From: an uncultured Anaerosolibacter sp.
GTDB taxonomy: Bacteria; Bacillota_A; Clostridia; Peptostreptococcales; Thermotaleaceae
Direction: 5' to 3'
DNA: 46,291 bases
Assembly: GCA_937948705.1 (NCBI GenBank)
Contig: CALECF010000132.1
Location: 1 to 46,291 of the forward strand
Positions 1 through 8,297 of the stretch are shown in pieces (position 1 is the stretch's first letter; every line of letters begins with the position of its first letter). Under the pieces are notes generated by a model. It saw only the letters and a list, made by a program, of their open reading frames with translations, searched no databases and was not told the DNA's origin. Both the position numbers and the translations under genes were made by a program.

Positions 1-270
1 ACCTTCTTCCTACTTATGGAAGATGAGAGTATGATTGAAATCTATCCCGCTGATGAAGATGGCGAAGTGGTTTCAAACAAGCATCAGGGGGTTCGACACT
101 TGGCCTTTGGAACAGATGCCATTGAGGAAGAGTACAAAAATCTTCAAAAGCATAACGTAGAAATCATTGAAGAGCTAAAAGCTAGTCCAAAGGGCGTAAA
201 AACTGTATTTTTCAGAGATATAGAGGGTAATATCCTGCACTTTATTGAAAGACCCGAGCGTCTTTACTAA
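1..270 (+). CDS. VOC (glyoxalase/bleomycin-resistance fold) protein, C-terminal part
   Basis: The reading frame is open from the first base and ends at TAA 268-270, so the gene starts outside the window. The visible 89 residues look like the last repeat of a vicinal-oxygen-chelate protein: a strand with IEIYP, then GVRHLAFGTD with a His where these enzymes place a metal ligand, then FFRDIEGNILHFIE, the usual D-P/E-G-N-x-x-x-x-x-E ending with its Glu ligand. Members include lactoylglutathione lyase and methylmalonyl-CoA epimerase; which one this is cannot be told from the fragment. A strong terminator follows directly, so it is the last gene of its transcript and not part of the purine cluster. 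Confidence 0.75.
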   Translation, partial: TFFLLMEDESMIEIYPADEDGEVVSNKHQGVRHLAFGTDAIEEEYKNLQKHNVEIIEELKASPKGVKTVFFRDIEGNILHFIERPERLY

Positions 271-300
271 GCACTTTTCCTCCCTAAAATAGAGATATAG

Positions 301-342
301 AAGAAAGAAGAACCTGCCTTTTGGTTCTTCTTTCTTTTTTTT
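301..342 (+). terminator. Rho-independent terminator after the VOC gene
   Basis: A perfect 14-bp stem (301-314 with 323-336) with an 8-nt loop, running into a T tract to about 342. It isolates the upstream gene from pucR. Confidence 0.9.
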
Positions 343-486
343 ATCGTAGAAAATAAAGAATGATAATTCAGATTATTTTTTTTCAGTGCAGGAATTTTGT
401 CCCTAGGCTTAGAACTGTATCAAGACGAGCTATTTGAGATAATCATATTTCTTTATGGTAAAAATCTGATCGCTAGGGGTGCAGTT

Positions 487-2160
487 ATGATATTACAAGA
501 GAGTGGCATTACCATTCGGCAGGCTATGGAAATGGATTGTATGGATAAATCTAAGATCATCGCAGGTTATGGTGGGATGGAGAATACAATTACAAGGTTG
601 AATATTATGGCCGATCCAGATATTCTGCATTGGGTAAATGAAGGGGAATTGCTCCTGACAACAGCGTATTCCTTTCGGAAGGATGATGTTGAACTACAGA
701 AAAAACTCATTATGGAATGCAGTAAAAAGAAGTTGGCGGGTATGGGGATTAAAATTTATCCTTACATTGATGGACTTTCGAAAGAAGTCATGGACCTGGC
801 GGACTCCTTAGGCTTTCCTATTATAGATCTTCATTATGCCACAGCTTTTACGGATATCATGACACCTATTTTTAAAGAGATTTTCAACAAGCAGGCAACA
901 CTCCTACAAAAAATGGAGGCTGTTCATAATGATCTAATGGGGGTGGTGCTAAAGGGCGGAGGGATTCGAGAAATAATCAAAACCCTAAAGCAGACCATTA
1001 AAAATCCCATTATTGTTAGAGATCATCATTTCGATGAATATGTTTACCATGTAGATAAGCATGAAAATGTAGATTATAACTACTTCATTGAACAGAGTAG
1101 TATATTTTTTGAAAACAACCATGAAAATAAAAAAATAGATATAAAGACAGAGAAGCTAGATGTAGTGGAGGACCGCCAGTTAAAGAAAGTAATGATTCCG
1201 ATTATTGTAAAAGGAAGTGTCCAAGGTCATATTTTGGTATGGGATACGATGCGACCTATCAACAATTTAGATAAAGTAGCATTAGAATCTGCATCTACGA
1301 TTATTGCTCTAGAGTTTTTAAAAAAGAGCTCAGTGTATGAAGTTGAACATCGATATAAATTAGAGTTTTTTGAAAGCCTCATATCTAATGATGAAAGAAG
1401 AAAGTCAGCGGCTGTGGGGCGAGGAAACATTTATAAGTTAGATAGCAATGGATATTATCATGTATTAAATATTCGACTGCTCAATATCTGGGATTCGGAT
1501 AAGAGAAAAAAGCAGGAATCATTGGATAGCTTAAAGGCAAAGTTTATATTGAATTTAGAAAAGACCCTTCAAAGTGAGCAATGGCAGGGGTTAATGATTA
1601 GCAAGGAAGAAAAAATATTTATACTTACCATGTCCACCAGTGAGAAAGAAGCCCAACAGCGAGTGAAAAAATATGGGTTTAGAATTGAAAACCTTTGCAA
1701 GGAAATCTTTAAAGAAGGAAATTTTGTCATTGGTGTAGGCAGGAACTATAAGGGGTTAGAACAGGTCTATAAGAGTATTAAGGATGCAGATCGAGCCATA
1801 GAAGCTGGCATATTGCTGAGTAGGGGCACCATGATATATTTTGAAGATCTGGGTGTATATAAAATTCTTTGTCATGATAGCGTGAAAGAAGAGTTAAATA
1901 GTTTCTACCAGCAAACCTTGAAGTCTTTGGTAGAATACGATCGTTGTAAGAATACGGAACTATTAAAAACTCTCCAGGTTTACTTTGAAACGAACGGAAA
2001 TCTAAAGAAAATGTCAGAGGTACTGTTTACCCATTACAATACGATTCTATATAGGGTACAAAGGATTAAACAAATTACAGGAAAAGATATTGATCATGCA
2101 GAAGATCGATTTGATTTAGAAACTGCCTTGAAGATCATGAGAATATTAAAATTTTCCTGA
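487..2160 (+). CDS. pucR: PucR-family transcriptional regulator
   Basis: About 557 residues. The N-terminal PucR domain begins with GITIRQAMEMDC and includes LNIMADPDILHWV and GELLLTTAYSF; a GGDEF-like middle region follows; the C-terminus is the PucR helix-turn-helix (ETNGNLKKMSEVLFTHYNT and YRVQRIKQITG, then a conserved acidic R-F-DLETAL tail). I start at ATG 487 because AGGGGTG lies just upstream and the PucR domain begins a few residues later; the frame is open back to 397 but no ribosome site supports that. In Bacillus, PucR governs purine catabolism genes, and here it lies next to a large purine-degradation cluster. The inference is that it controls that cluster; its ligand is unknown. 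Cytoplasmic. Confidence 0.88.
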   Translation: MILQESGITIRQAMEMDCMDKSKIIAGYGGMENTITRLNIMADPDILHWVNEGELLLTTAYSFRKDDVELQKKLIMECSKKKLAGMGIKIYPYIDGLSKEVMDLADSLGFPIIDLHYATAFTDIMTPIFKEIFNKQATLLQKMEAVHNDLMGVVLKGGGIREIIKTLKQTIKNPIIVRDHHFDEYVYHVDKHENVDYNYFIEQSSIFFENNHENKKIDIKTEKLDVVEDRQLKKVMIPIIVKGSVQGHILVWDTMRPINNLDKVALESASTIIALEFLKKSSVYEVEHRYKLEFFESLISNDERRKSAAVGRGNIYKLDSNGYYHVLNIRLLNIWDSDKRKKQESLDSLKAKFILNLEKTLQSEQWQGLMISKEEKIFILTMSTSEKEAQQRVKKYGFRIENLCKEIFKEGNFVIGVGRNYKGLEQVYKSIKDADRAIEAGILLSRGTMIYFEDLGVYKILCHDSVKEELNSFYQQTLKSLVEYDRCKNTELLKTLQVYFETNGNLKKMSEVLFTHYNTILYRVQRIKQITGKDIDHAEDRFDLETALKIMRILKFS

Positions 2161-2311
2161 TGCTATTCATCTATCCTTTTACACAAAAATAAACAATACC
2201 CCTGCCGTTAGACAGGAGCCGTTTTTTAAGCTTGGGATGGTGGGAGATAGCAATGATGAATAGATATTATGAGTGTAGAATGAATGAAAGCAGATCTGTT
2301 GTGTCATGAAG

Positions 2312-3244
2312 TTACAGACGATACAAGTGTATATTAGGAACCTCATCAAAGCTGGAAAACCCCGGGTTCATACTAGGATCGCGTGTTAACACTTCCTTGA
2401 TTTTATCCGATACAAGGTGCATATAAGGTAAATAAATCAGTTGAAGGACTTCTTGACAAATAGGGTAGTGGCAGGTCAAACAGAAATCTTTTTCTCCTAA
2501 AATCTTAAAGCTGGAGAAATGATAGAAAATCAAAGGATTATCATCCACAAACACGCAAGATCTTGTTAGGGATAGTTGATATCCTTCAATATTCCATACA
2601 GAAGTGTTTACCCCTTTGCTTCTTACGATATGAACCATCGGAAAAAGGTGAGGCCACTTTTCTACATATCTTTGATCACCGAAAATATCACTGTCAGGAT
2701 AGCTGGAAGAACTACAGTTTTCTAGACATTGGTCTCTCCACCAGCGGATAGCTTTTCGGGCAATGTAGGTATTTCTACAGCCAACGAAGCCTGTATTAAA
2801 TTTTCCTGAGGTAGAATAATTATGGGTGAATCGCTTAGAGTACTTATGATCGGTAAGATATAGGCATGCCTGGGGCGCTTCAGTAAATATTGCTTCAGGA
2901 TTTCCAAAGAAACAAAGATCTGCATCTAAATGGGCAAAGTAGTCGGCAGTTCCGTAATTTTGCATTACAAAATCAAGGGTGATGGCCTTCAAGGTCCAAC
3001 AAAACTCTATATAAGAGCGGTTTGATTGGGCTGTTTGAATAGCGTCATCTGCTAGATCTTGAAAACGCAGAAGTACAACGTCTGGCAAGTGCATATCTTC
3101 AAGTAATTGAAAAGTATCATCTTCAACACACATAATGAAGAGCTTAAAGCTACTACAATGGACCCGTAAGCTTTGATGCATAACAAGGGTTCTGAATATA
3201 TAGCTGCCCGCTGATGCTACAGTGGTAAAGTGAAAAGTTTTCAC
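2312..3244 (-). CDS. Putative nucleotide-sugar glycosyltransferase (GT8-like)
   Basis: 310 residues starting at a GTG at 3244, supported by AAAGGAG nine bases upstream on the minus strand. The protein opens with FHFTTVASAGSYIFRTLVMHQSL, as in glycosyltransferases that fetch a nucleotide sugar. A D-A-D motif (about residues 107-109, inside HLDADLCFFGNPE) fits the metal-binding DxD of GT-A enzymes. FNTGFVGCRN and a later GVNTSVWN also resemble this fold. No signal peptide or membrane segment is apparent. It points away from the purine genes, and there is no neighbour to indicate an acceptor. Substrate unknown; the family call is moderately sure. Confidence 0.6.
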   Translation of the reverse strand: MKTFHFTTVASAGSYIFRTLVMHQSLRVHCSSFKLFIMCVEDDTFQLLEDMHLPDVVLLRFQDLADDAIQTAQSNRSYIEFCWTLKAITLDFVMQNYGTADYFAHLDADLCFFGNPEAIFTEAPQACLYLTDHKYSKRFTHNYSTSGKFNTGFVGCRNTYIARKAIRWWRDQCLENCSSSSYPDSDIFGDQRYVEKWPHLFPMVHIVRSKGVNTSVWNIEGYQLSLTRSCVFVDDNPLIFYHFSSFKILGEKDFCLTCHYPICQEVLQLIYLPYMHLVSDKIKEVLTRDPSMNPGFSSFDEVPNIHLYRL

Positions 3245-3319
3245 AGTCAGGCTCCTTTCATTTTTCTCCTTCTTGTCCTTTAGCTGTTACATACTATGTT
3301 TGATATAGAAATCAGGTGC

Positions 3320-3368
3320 TACAAATAGAACCCTTTGCTTTTAATAAAAGCAAAGGGTTCTATTTGTA
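3320..3368 (-). terminator. Long perfect hairpin at the 3' end of the cyclase-family gene
   Basis: A 23-bp perfect inverted repeat (3320-3342 with 3346-3368) with a 3-nt loop lies immediately after the stop codon (3371-3373) of the minus-strand gene. No long T tract follows, so it may act as a terminator or as a 3' end stabilising structure. Confidence 0.7.
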
Positions 3369-3370
3369 GA

Positions 3371-4063
3371 TTACTCTTCTACCAAAGCGATGGCTCGAAT
3401 AGGGGAACCAGAACCATCTCTTATCTTTAACGGAAGTCCGAAGAAAAGGAATCTTTGATTTAAAACTTTATCAAGATTGCAAAGGTTTTCTGTATTGGTA
3501 ATGTCATACTCACCGCAGATCAAATGACCAGAAAAATCGATATCATCAGGATGATCGATGGCAGGTGCATCCACACCAATGTTCACGACGCCTCGCTCAG
3601 CTAGCCATTGGGCTCCTGCATAGCTTAGGCCAGAATAAGTGGTCTGCCACTTGTCGGTGTTAAAATGGCGATCATAGTGGCCTGTGTAGAGTAGAACGAT
3701 ATCGCCAGATTGAAGGGTTTGACCAGACTTTGCCACAGCCTTTTCCAAATCAGCGGGCTCCATGTAGCGGCTAGGCGGTACATGGGATACATCGATACAG
3801 ATGGCACTACCCCAGAAATGATGGAGAGGCATTTTATCGATGGTTAAGCCTGAGGGTTTGTACTCCCATACACCGTCACAGTGAGTGCCGCCATGTTCAC
3901 TGATTAATAGGTTTCTTGCAGAAAAACCAAGTTTTTTACTACCTGTTACAGACATATTCTCCTCATGACTCATATTTGTCATGATAAATGTTTTCTGATG
4001 CATTGGAAAAACAGACATTCCTTGATAGATTTCCTGAGAAAGATCAATCAATTTTAAGCCCAT
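3371..4063 (-). CDS. Cyclase-family metal-dependent hydrolase (kynurenine formamidase-like)
   Basis: 230 residues with the cyclase-family signature HGGTHCDG (H57, H61, D63), which binds metal in kynurenine formamidase and related amide hydrolases. A second half, with YSGLSYAGAQWLAERGV and GVDAPAIDHP, also fits the family. Start ATG 4063 has AAGGAAGGAG upstream on the minus strand. It is divergent from the formiminotransferase gene across a 410-bp gap. Known family members open or close cyclic or N-acyl amides, so a role on an imidazolone or another purine-derived amide is possible, for example the otherwise missing imidazolonase step, but nothing in the sequence proves it. Unrelated roles are equally possible. 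Cytoplasmic. Confidence 0.75.
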   Translation of the reverse strand: MGLKLIDLSQEIYQGMSVFPMHQKTFIMTNMSHEENMSVTGSKKLGFSARNLLISEHGGTHCDGVWEYKPSGLTIDKMPLHHFWGSAICIDVSHVPPSRYMEPADLEKAVAKSGQTLQSGDIVLLYTGHYDRHFNTDKWQTTYSGLSYAGAQWLAERGVVNIGVDAPAIDHPDDIDFSGHLICGEYDITNTENLCNLDKVLNQRFLFFGLPLKIRDGSGSPIRAIALVEE

Positions 4064-4473
4064 AGTTTTTCTCCTTCCTTATATTATGATTCCGAATTAT
4101 GGGGTTGTACGGGGGATATCATATGAAACCCCTACGTATTCGTCACGTTGTTTTATTATATAAAGTATTGGCTGTAATAAAAAAAATTCCTGCTTACTTT
4201 GAAAAACCTAGCAGATTAGGACTTTTTTTGGAGAGAAGATAAAAAAATATAGAACCATTGAAACGAGTATTATCTTGCCTACAAAAGGATGGAAAACACG
4301 ACAAAAAAAGTCATCAAATTTGTAGAAACAAAACAAATATTATGCATAGTTCTTACTGTGTTGATATTATCTTTTGTCAAAAGTACACAAAGGGTTTTAA
4401 GTATATTTTGAGAATTCATTAAATATATAAGATTATGAAAATTAAACAGATACAATAAAAGGAGGACGATGGA
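4064..4473. other. Divergent control region between the cyclase gene and the purine cluster
   Basis: 410 bp without a gene. Near the cyclase start is a structured inverted repeat (see 4093-4142). The ftcD-proximal half is AT-rich; a weak sigma-A-like site could be TTGTCA at 4374-4379 with a poor -10 near 4398-4403. No -24/-12 element and no match to the purine, ZTP or tetrahydrofolate riboswitch consensus was recognised. Confidence 0.4.
4093..4142. promoter_or_regulatory. Nested inverted repeat with two alternative stems
   Basis: Outer arms CGAAT (4093-4097) and ATTCG (4138-4142) enclose GGGGTT (4101-4106) and AACCCC (4127-4132). An alternative pairing uses GTACGGGG (4107-4114) with CCCCTAC (4129-4135), which excludes the first. 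It lies 30-80 bases upstream of the minus-strand cyclase start. It could be a protein operator or a leader RNA structure; I cannot assign it to a known class. Confidence 0.3.
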
Positions 4474-5379
4474 ATGAATGAGAAACAGTATATCTTAGCT
4501 GTTCCAAACTTCAGTGAAGGAAGAAGAAAAGATGTGGTAGAGGCGATCGTAGATGCAGTTAAAAATCTAGAAGGTGTACGTTTGGTTAGCTATGAGCCGG
4601 AGCACGATTTTAACCGGACAGTCGTAACCTTGATCGGAGAACCACAACCAATAAAAGAAGCACTTCTTGCTTTGGCAGGGAAGAGCTATGAATTGATCAA
4701 TATGGAAGAACAACAAGGTACCCATCCAAGAATCGGTGCCCAAGATACCTTGCCAATCTTTCCATTTAAGAATATTACATTGGATGAATGTAAGGCATTG
4801 GCTGAAGAAATTGGTGAAGAAGTGTTCAAAAGATATGAGGTGCCTGTATTCTTTTCAGGGGTTAATGCAAGGAATGAGGATAGGAAAGCCCTGTCATTTA
4901 TACGCAAAGGACAATATGAAGGATTGAAACAGGTAGCCCATACCGATGAGAGAAAACCTGATATTGGTCCAGCAGCTTTGCATCCAACAGCTGGTGCCAC
5001 CATCGTCAGTGCAGATATGGAAGGATTGACAGCATATAATGTATTTCTAGCTACAGAGAATCTTGATGTTGCCAAGGCTATAGCCAAGGGTGTACGTGGC
5101 CCTAGCGGCGGATTTTCCACAATAAGAGCTGTAGGCATCAAATTCCCTGAGCGAGAAGGTACTGTTGTGTCTATGAATATGTTTGATTGTGGAGCGACAC
5201 CACTCTATCGTGCGTATAACTTTGTTAAAAATGAGGCAGAGAGATATGGAGTAGCGGTTACAGGATCGGAACTAGTGGGACCAGTAAAACTAGACTATTT
5301 ACTGAATTCTTTGGAATACTTCCTTGGATTAGAGAACCTAAGAAAAGAGCAAATCCTAGAAACCCACTTGATGAAGTAG
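4474..5379 (+). CDS. ftcD: Formiminotransferase (FtcD N-domain family), probable formiminoglycine:THF formiminotransferase
   Basis: 301 residues, the size of stand-alone formiminotransferases that lack the cyclodeaminase half. It begins AVPNFSEGRR and carries GTHPRIGAQDTLPIFPF, with H84 at the position of the catalytic His. GPAALHPTAGATIVSA and GGFSTIRAVGIKF are also typical. AGGAGG lies upstream of ATG 4474. The family moves a formimino group from formiminoglutamate to tetrahydrofolate; in purinolytic clostridia the donor is formiminoglycine, the last intermediate of xanthine breakdown, giving glycine. No histidine-utilization gene (hutH, hutU, hutI) is near, and the following genes encode the earlier xanthine steps, so the glycine-linked role is the better inference. 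The formimino-THF cyclodeaminase is not in the window. Confidence 0.85.
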   Translation: MNEKQYILAVPNFSEGRRKDVVEAIVDAVKNLEGVRLVSYEPEHDFNRTVVTLIGEPQPIKEALLALAGKSYELINMEEQQGTHPRIGAQDTLPIFPFKNITLDECKALAEEIGEEVFKRYEVPVFFSGVNARNEDRKALSFIRKGQYEGLKQVAHTDERKPDIGPAALHPTAGATIVSADMEGLTAYNVFLATENLDVAKAIAKGVRGPSGGFSTIRAVGIKFPEREGTVVSMNMFDCGATPLYRAYNFVKNEAERYGVAVTGSELVGPVKLDYLLNSLEYFLGLENLRKEQILETHLMK

Positions 5380-5432
5380 GGAGATCGGTTGAATGGGTGG
5401 ATGCTTCACGCTATTTACTTATAGCCAAGTAC

Positions 5433-5453
5433 CGTGTACCGCATACCGAGAAA
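5433..5453 (+). repeat. Three degenerate 7-bp tandem units
   Basis: GTACCGT, GTACCGC and ATACCGA stand head to tail in the gap between ftcD and the amidohydrolase gene. It is one of several short-period repeats in this window's gaps; function unknown. Confidence 0.45.
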
Positions 5454-5533
5454 CACAATCTAATCTCACTTAAGTTAGTTCTTAATATCAGTCCGAATAA
5501 TATAGTATCAAACAATAAAAAGGGGGATACAAA

Positions 5534-6949
5534 ATGAAAGTTGATGTAATGGTAAAAAATGCAAGAATACCTCAAGGAGATGACACTGTCCTTACAAATA
5601 TTTTGGTTGTTGATGAGAAAATCGTAGGGTTTACACTAAATGCCGACGAAGTAGAGGCCGCAGAAGTGATCGATGCAGAGGGACACCTAACTATCCCAGG
5701 ATGCTTTGACTCTCATACACACTTTATGGATCCTGGATTCACCCATCGTGAAAACTTTTTAACAGGAACTTCTTCAGCTGCTGCTGGGGGGCTTACTACG
5801 ATCATGGATATGCCATGCTGCTCGAAGCCATCGGTTAGAGGGGTTGAAGAGTTAGAATCAAAGTTAAATGCTATCAAAGATAAAGCGATCATCGACTATG
5901 CAATGTGGGGCGGTGTAACAGGCGAAGATATCCGTGCCGGTAAGAAGCACATTATCAAAGAACAAGCTGACTATGGGGTATGTGCTTTTAAGGTATATAT
6001 GACACCATCAGTTCCGACTTATGAAAGGGTAACAGATCCTGAAATGCTAGAAGCCTTTAGATGGGTAGCTGAAACAGGATTACCAGTAGGAATCCATGCA
6101 GAGAATTTCGCAATGTGTGATTATTTTGTGAAAAAGTTTCAACTAGAAGGTAGAATGGATGGTCCAGCTTGGGCTGAAGCAAGACTTGTTGAAGCTGAGC
6201 AAGCAGCGATTGAGCTCGGTATAAATTTTTCAGAAGCATCAGGAGCTAGATTACACATTGTGCATATGAGCTCAGGGATAGGAGCAAAGTTAGTAGGCGC
6301 AGCAAAGAAGAGAGGCTTAAACGTTACTTCAGAGACTTGCCCACACTACTTAATGCTCAACTATCAAGATGCTATGACAGAGCACGGATCATTTGCTAAA
6401 ATTGCACCTCCCCTAAGAACAAAAAAAGATAACGAAGAATTATGGGAAGGATTGCAAAATGGAAGTGTAGACTTTATGGGCACTGACCATGCGCCATATG
6501 AAATTGAAACAGAAAAGGCAGCTGAAGGCATGAACATTTGGACATCTTTCCCAGGTATCCCTGGCGTAGAGACTTTAGTACCGATTATGGTCAGTGAAGG
6601 CTACAACAAAGGAAGATTAACCTTAACGAGACTGGTAGAGGTGTTGAGCACGAGTCCAGCAAAGCAATATGGATTATATCCGAAAAAAGGAGCAATGTTG
6701 ATCGGATCAGACGCAGACTTTACAATCATAGACCTTGAGAAAGAATGGACGATCGATCAGAAGAAAACCTACTCCATGGCGAAATATAATCCGCTACATG
6801 GAATCCAATTAAAGGGTAAGCCTGTAAAGACTGTAGTTCGTGGAAAACTCGTTTACGATGATAGAGAAGGTATTGTTGGAAAAGAGGGTTACGGTCAATT
6901 CGTTAGAAGACAAAGTATTCAAAAATTAGATAAAGCCATCAAGTATTAA
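5534..6949 (+). CDS. Cyclic amidohydrolase (dihydropyrimidinase/allantoinase family), probable xanthine amidohydrolase
   Basis: 471 residues with a full binuclear-metal set for this family: HTH (H61, H63) on the first strand, K153 in GVCAFKVYMTPS as the likely carboxylated lysine, H188 in GIHAEN, H244 in LHIVHMSSG and D318 in GTDHAPY. These enzymes hydrolyse cyclic ureides and amides (dihydrouracil, hydantoin, allantoin). No allantoate, ureidoglycolate or pyrimidine genes are close. Instead an ureido-hydrolase-like enzyme, a decarboxylase pair and a formiminotransferase surround it, which matches opening of the xanthine pyrimidine ring to 4-ureido-5-imidazolecarboxylate. The substrate is therefore inferred from context; the chemistry (hydrolysis of a cyclic ureide) is well supported. 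Start ATG 5534 follows AAGGGGGA. Cytoplasmic or microcompartment-associated. Confidence 0.85.
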   Translation: MKVDVMVKNARIPQGDDTVLTNILVVDEKIVGFTLNADEVEAAEVIDAEGHLTIPGCFDSHTHFMDPGFTHRENFLTGTSSAAAGGLTTIMDMPCCSKPSVRGVEELESKLNAIKDKAIIDYAMWGGVTGEDIRAGKKHIIKEQADYGVCAFKVYMTPSVPTYERVTDPEMLEAFRWVAETGLPVGIHAENFAMCDYFVKKFQLEGRMDGPAWAEARLVEAEQAAIELGINFSEASGARLHIVHMSSGIGAKLVGAAKKRGLNVTSETCPHYLMLNYQDAMTEHGSFAKIAPPLRTKKDNEELWEGLQNGSVDFMGTDHAPYEIETEKAAEGMNIWTSFPGIPGVETLVPIMVSEGYNKGRLTLTRLVEVLSTSPAKQYGLYPKKGAMLIGSDADFTIIDLEKEWTIDQKKTYSMAKYNPLHGIQLKGKPVKTVVRGKLVYDDREGIVGKEGYGQFVRRQSIQKLDKAIKY

Positions 6950-6956
6950 AGACAGG

Positions 6957-7006
6957 GTTAGCCGTTAGCCGGGAAAAACAAAAACCGCTAACTGCTAACT
7001 GCTAAC
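6957..7006. repeat. Inverted heptamer-repeat hairpin
   Basis: Two GTTAGCC units (6957-6970) face three GCTAACT-type units (6987-7006), giving a stem with several possible registers between the amidohydrolase and isochorismatase-family genes. No T tract follows, so it is not an ordinary terminator; it may process or stabilise mRNA, or be a genome-wide repeat. Confidence 0.6.
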
Positions 7007-7089
7007 ATCAATAGATAGGGTATGACAACAATACAGTGAATAGTTGAAGTTTTATGTAAAGAGAATCAATAAGAAGGAGGAGTTTGAAG

Positions 7090-7692
7090 ATGCCAAGACA
7101 TGCTATTTTGGTAATAGATATGTTAAATGATTTTGTTGGGGAAAAGGCTCCATTACGATGTCCAGGCGGGGAAGAGATCACACCAGATTTACAAAGACTT
7201 TTCGAATGGGTAAGGAATCGTAAGGATGATGACATACATCTTGTCCATATTCAAGAAGCCCATCGTAAAAACGATGCAGATTTCCGCGTAAGACCTGTTC
7301 ATGCAGTAAAGGGAACCTGGGGATCTGATTTTATCCCTGAGCTATATCCTCGAGAAGATGAGTATATCGTCCAAAAGAGAAGGCATAGCGGATTTGCCCA
7401 TACAGATTTGGACTTATATTTAAGAGAAGAAAAGATGGATACCGTGGTTGTGACAGGGGTCTGGACCAATGTATGTGTAAGAAGTACTGCATCCGATGCC
7501 CTATATAATGCATATAAAGTGATTACTCTCAGTGATGGCTGCGCTTCTAAAACAAAAGAAATGCATGAGCATGGACTGGTAGACCTTAGCATATTTACGA
7601 AGGTTATGACCATCGATGAATACATCCAGGCCTGGGAAAATGGAGAAGACCCATGGATTGGTGGAGGAGACAAGGAAAACAAGGTGAAATAG
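7090..7692 (+). CDS. Isochorismatase-family amidohydrolase, candidate 4-ureido-5-imidazolecarboxylate amidohydrolase
   Basis: 200 residues of the isochorismatase/N-carbamoylsarcosine amidase fold, with a visible catalytic triad: D10 in LVIDMLNDF, K96 in VQKRRHSGF and C129 in VTGVWTNVCVRST, which also contains the usual cis-peptide segment. I use ATG 7090 because AGGAGG at 7075-7080 is correctly spaced for it and too close to the upstream TTG at 7084. Family members such as N-carbamoylsarcosine amidase and ureidoacrylate hydrolase remove a carbamoyl group as CO2 and ammonia. This is the reaction needed to convert 4-ureido-5-imidazolecarboxylate to 4-amino-5-imidazolecarboxylate. The gene sits between the ring-opening enzyme and the decarboxylase genes, in pathway order. 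Exact substrate is inferred. Confidence 0.82.
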   Translation: MPRHAILVIDMLNDFVGEKAPLRCPGGEEITPDLQRLFEWVRNRKDDDIHLVHIQEAHRKNDADFRVRPVHAVKGTWGSDFIPELYPREDEYIVQKRRHSGFAHTDLDLYLREEKMDTVVVTGVWTNVCVRSTASDALYNAYKVITLSDGCASKTKEMHEHGLVDLSIFTKVMTIDEYIQAWENGEDPWIGGGDKENKVK

Positions 7693-7719
7693 TCACTGAA
7701 GAAAAGAGGGATTGGAACC

Positions 7720-8277
7720 ATGCGACTGGTTGTAGGAATTACTGGCGGTAGCTGCGCCATTTATGGCGTTGCGCTACTGAAGGCACTAGAGCAATTGAAT
7801 ATTGAGACCCATTTGGTTGTCTCTAGAATGGGACAGTATGTGGTAGAGCACGAGTGTGATATGAAGCTGGAAGAATTAAAAAGCCTTGCAGCTCATTACC
7901 ATGACAACAACGATTTAGCAGCACCAATTGCCAGCGGTTCCTTCAGAGCTGACGGAATGATTATAGCACCCTGTTCCATGAATACCCTAGGGGCCATTGC
8001 CCATGGAATCTCTAACAATCTGGTAACCAGGGCAGCAGATGTAACCATCAAAGAGGGTAGAAGATTGCTTCTTCTCCCTCGGGAAACACCCCTTAGTGTG
8101 ATTCACCTAGAGAATATGCTAAAATTGGCGAGGCTGGGGGTAAAGATTATGCCAGCTGCACCCGGGTTTTACCATCAGCCTGAGACCATTGGAGATTTGG
8201 TGAACATTATGGTAGGGCGAACACTGGATCAAATGGGCATTGAACATCACCTGTCTAAAAGATGGGGCGAAGACTAA
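7720..8277 (+). CDS. ubiX: UbiX-family flavin prenyltransferase
   Basis: 185 residues. The nucleotide-binding start GITGGSCAIYGVALL, the segment APCSMNTLGAIAHGISNNL and the phosphate/prenyl-site stretch LLLLPRETPLSVIH are diagnostic of UbiX/Pad1. The enzyme attaches a dimethylallyl unit to FMN, making prenylated FMN, the cofactor of UbiD-type decarboxylases. It lies 20 bp upstream of a ubiD homolog, the usual arrangement. The supported biochemical role is cofactor supply for the neighbouring decarboxylase; ubiquinone synthesis is not expected in an anaerobic clostridium. Confidence 0.92.
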   Translation: MRLVVGITGGSCAIYGVALLKALEQLNIETHLVVSRMGQYVVEHECDMKLEELKSLAAHYHDNNDLAAPIASGSFRADGMIIAPCSMNTLGAIAHGISNNLVTRAADVTIKEGRRLLLLPRETPLSVIHLENMLKLARLGVKIMPAAPGFYHQPETIGDLVNIMVGRTLDQMGIEHHLSKRWGED

Positions 8278-8297
8278 AGGTAGAGAGGAGGTAGGAG

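Noticed and set aside
5534..6949. Allantoinase or dihydropyrimidinase
   Set aside because: The family fits, but no partner genes for allantoin or pyrimidine use are in the window, whereas later xanthine steps follow directly.
6957..7006. CRISPR-like repetition
   Set aside because: Units are 6-7 bp and contiguous, with no spacers and no cas genes.
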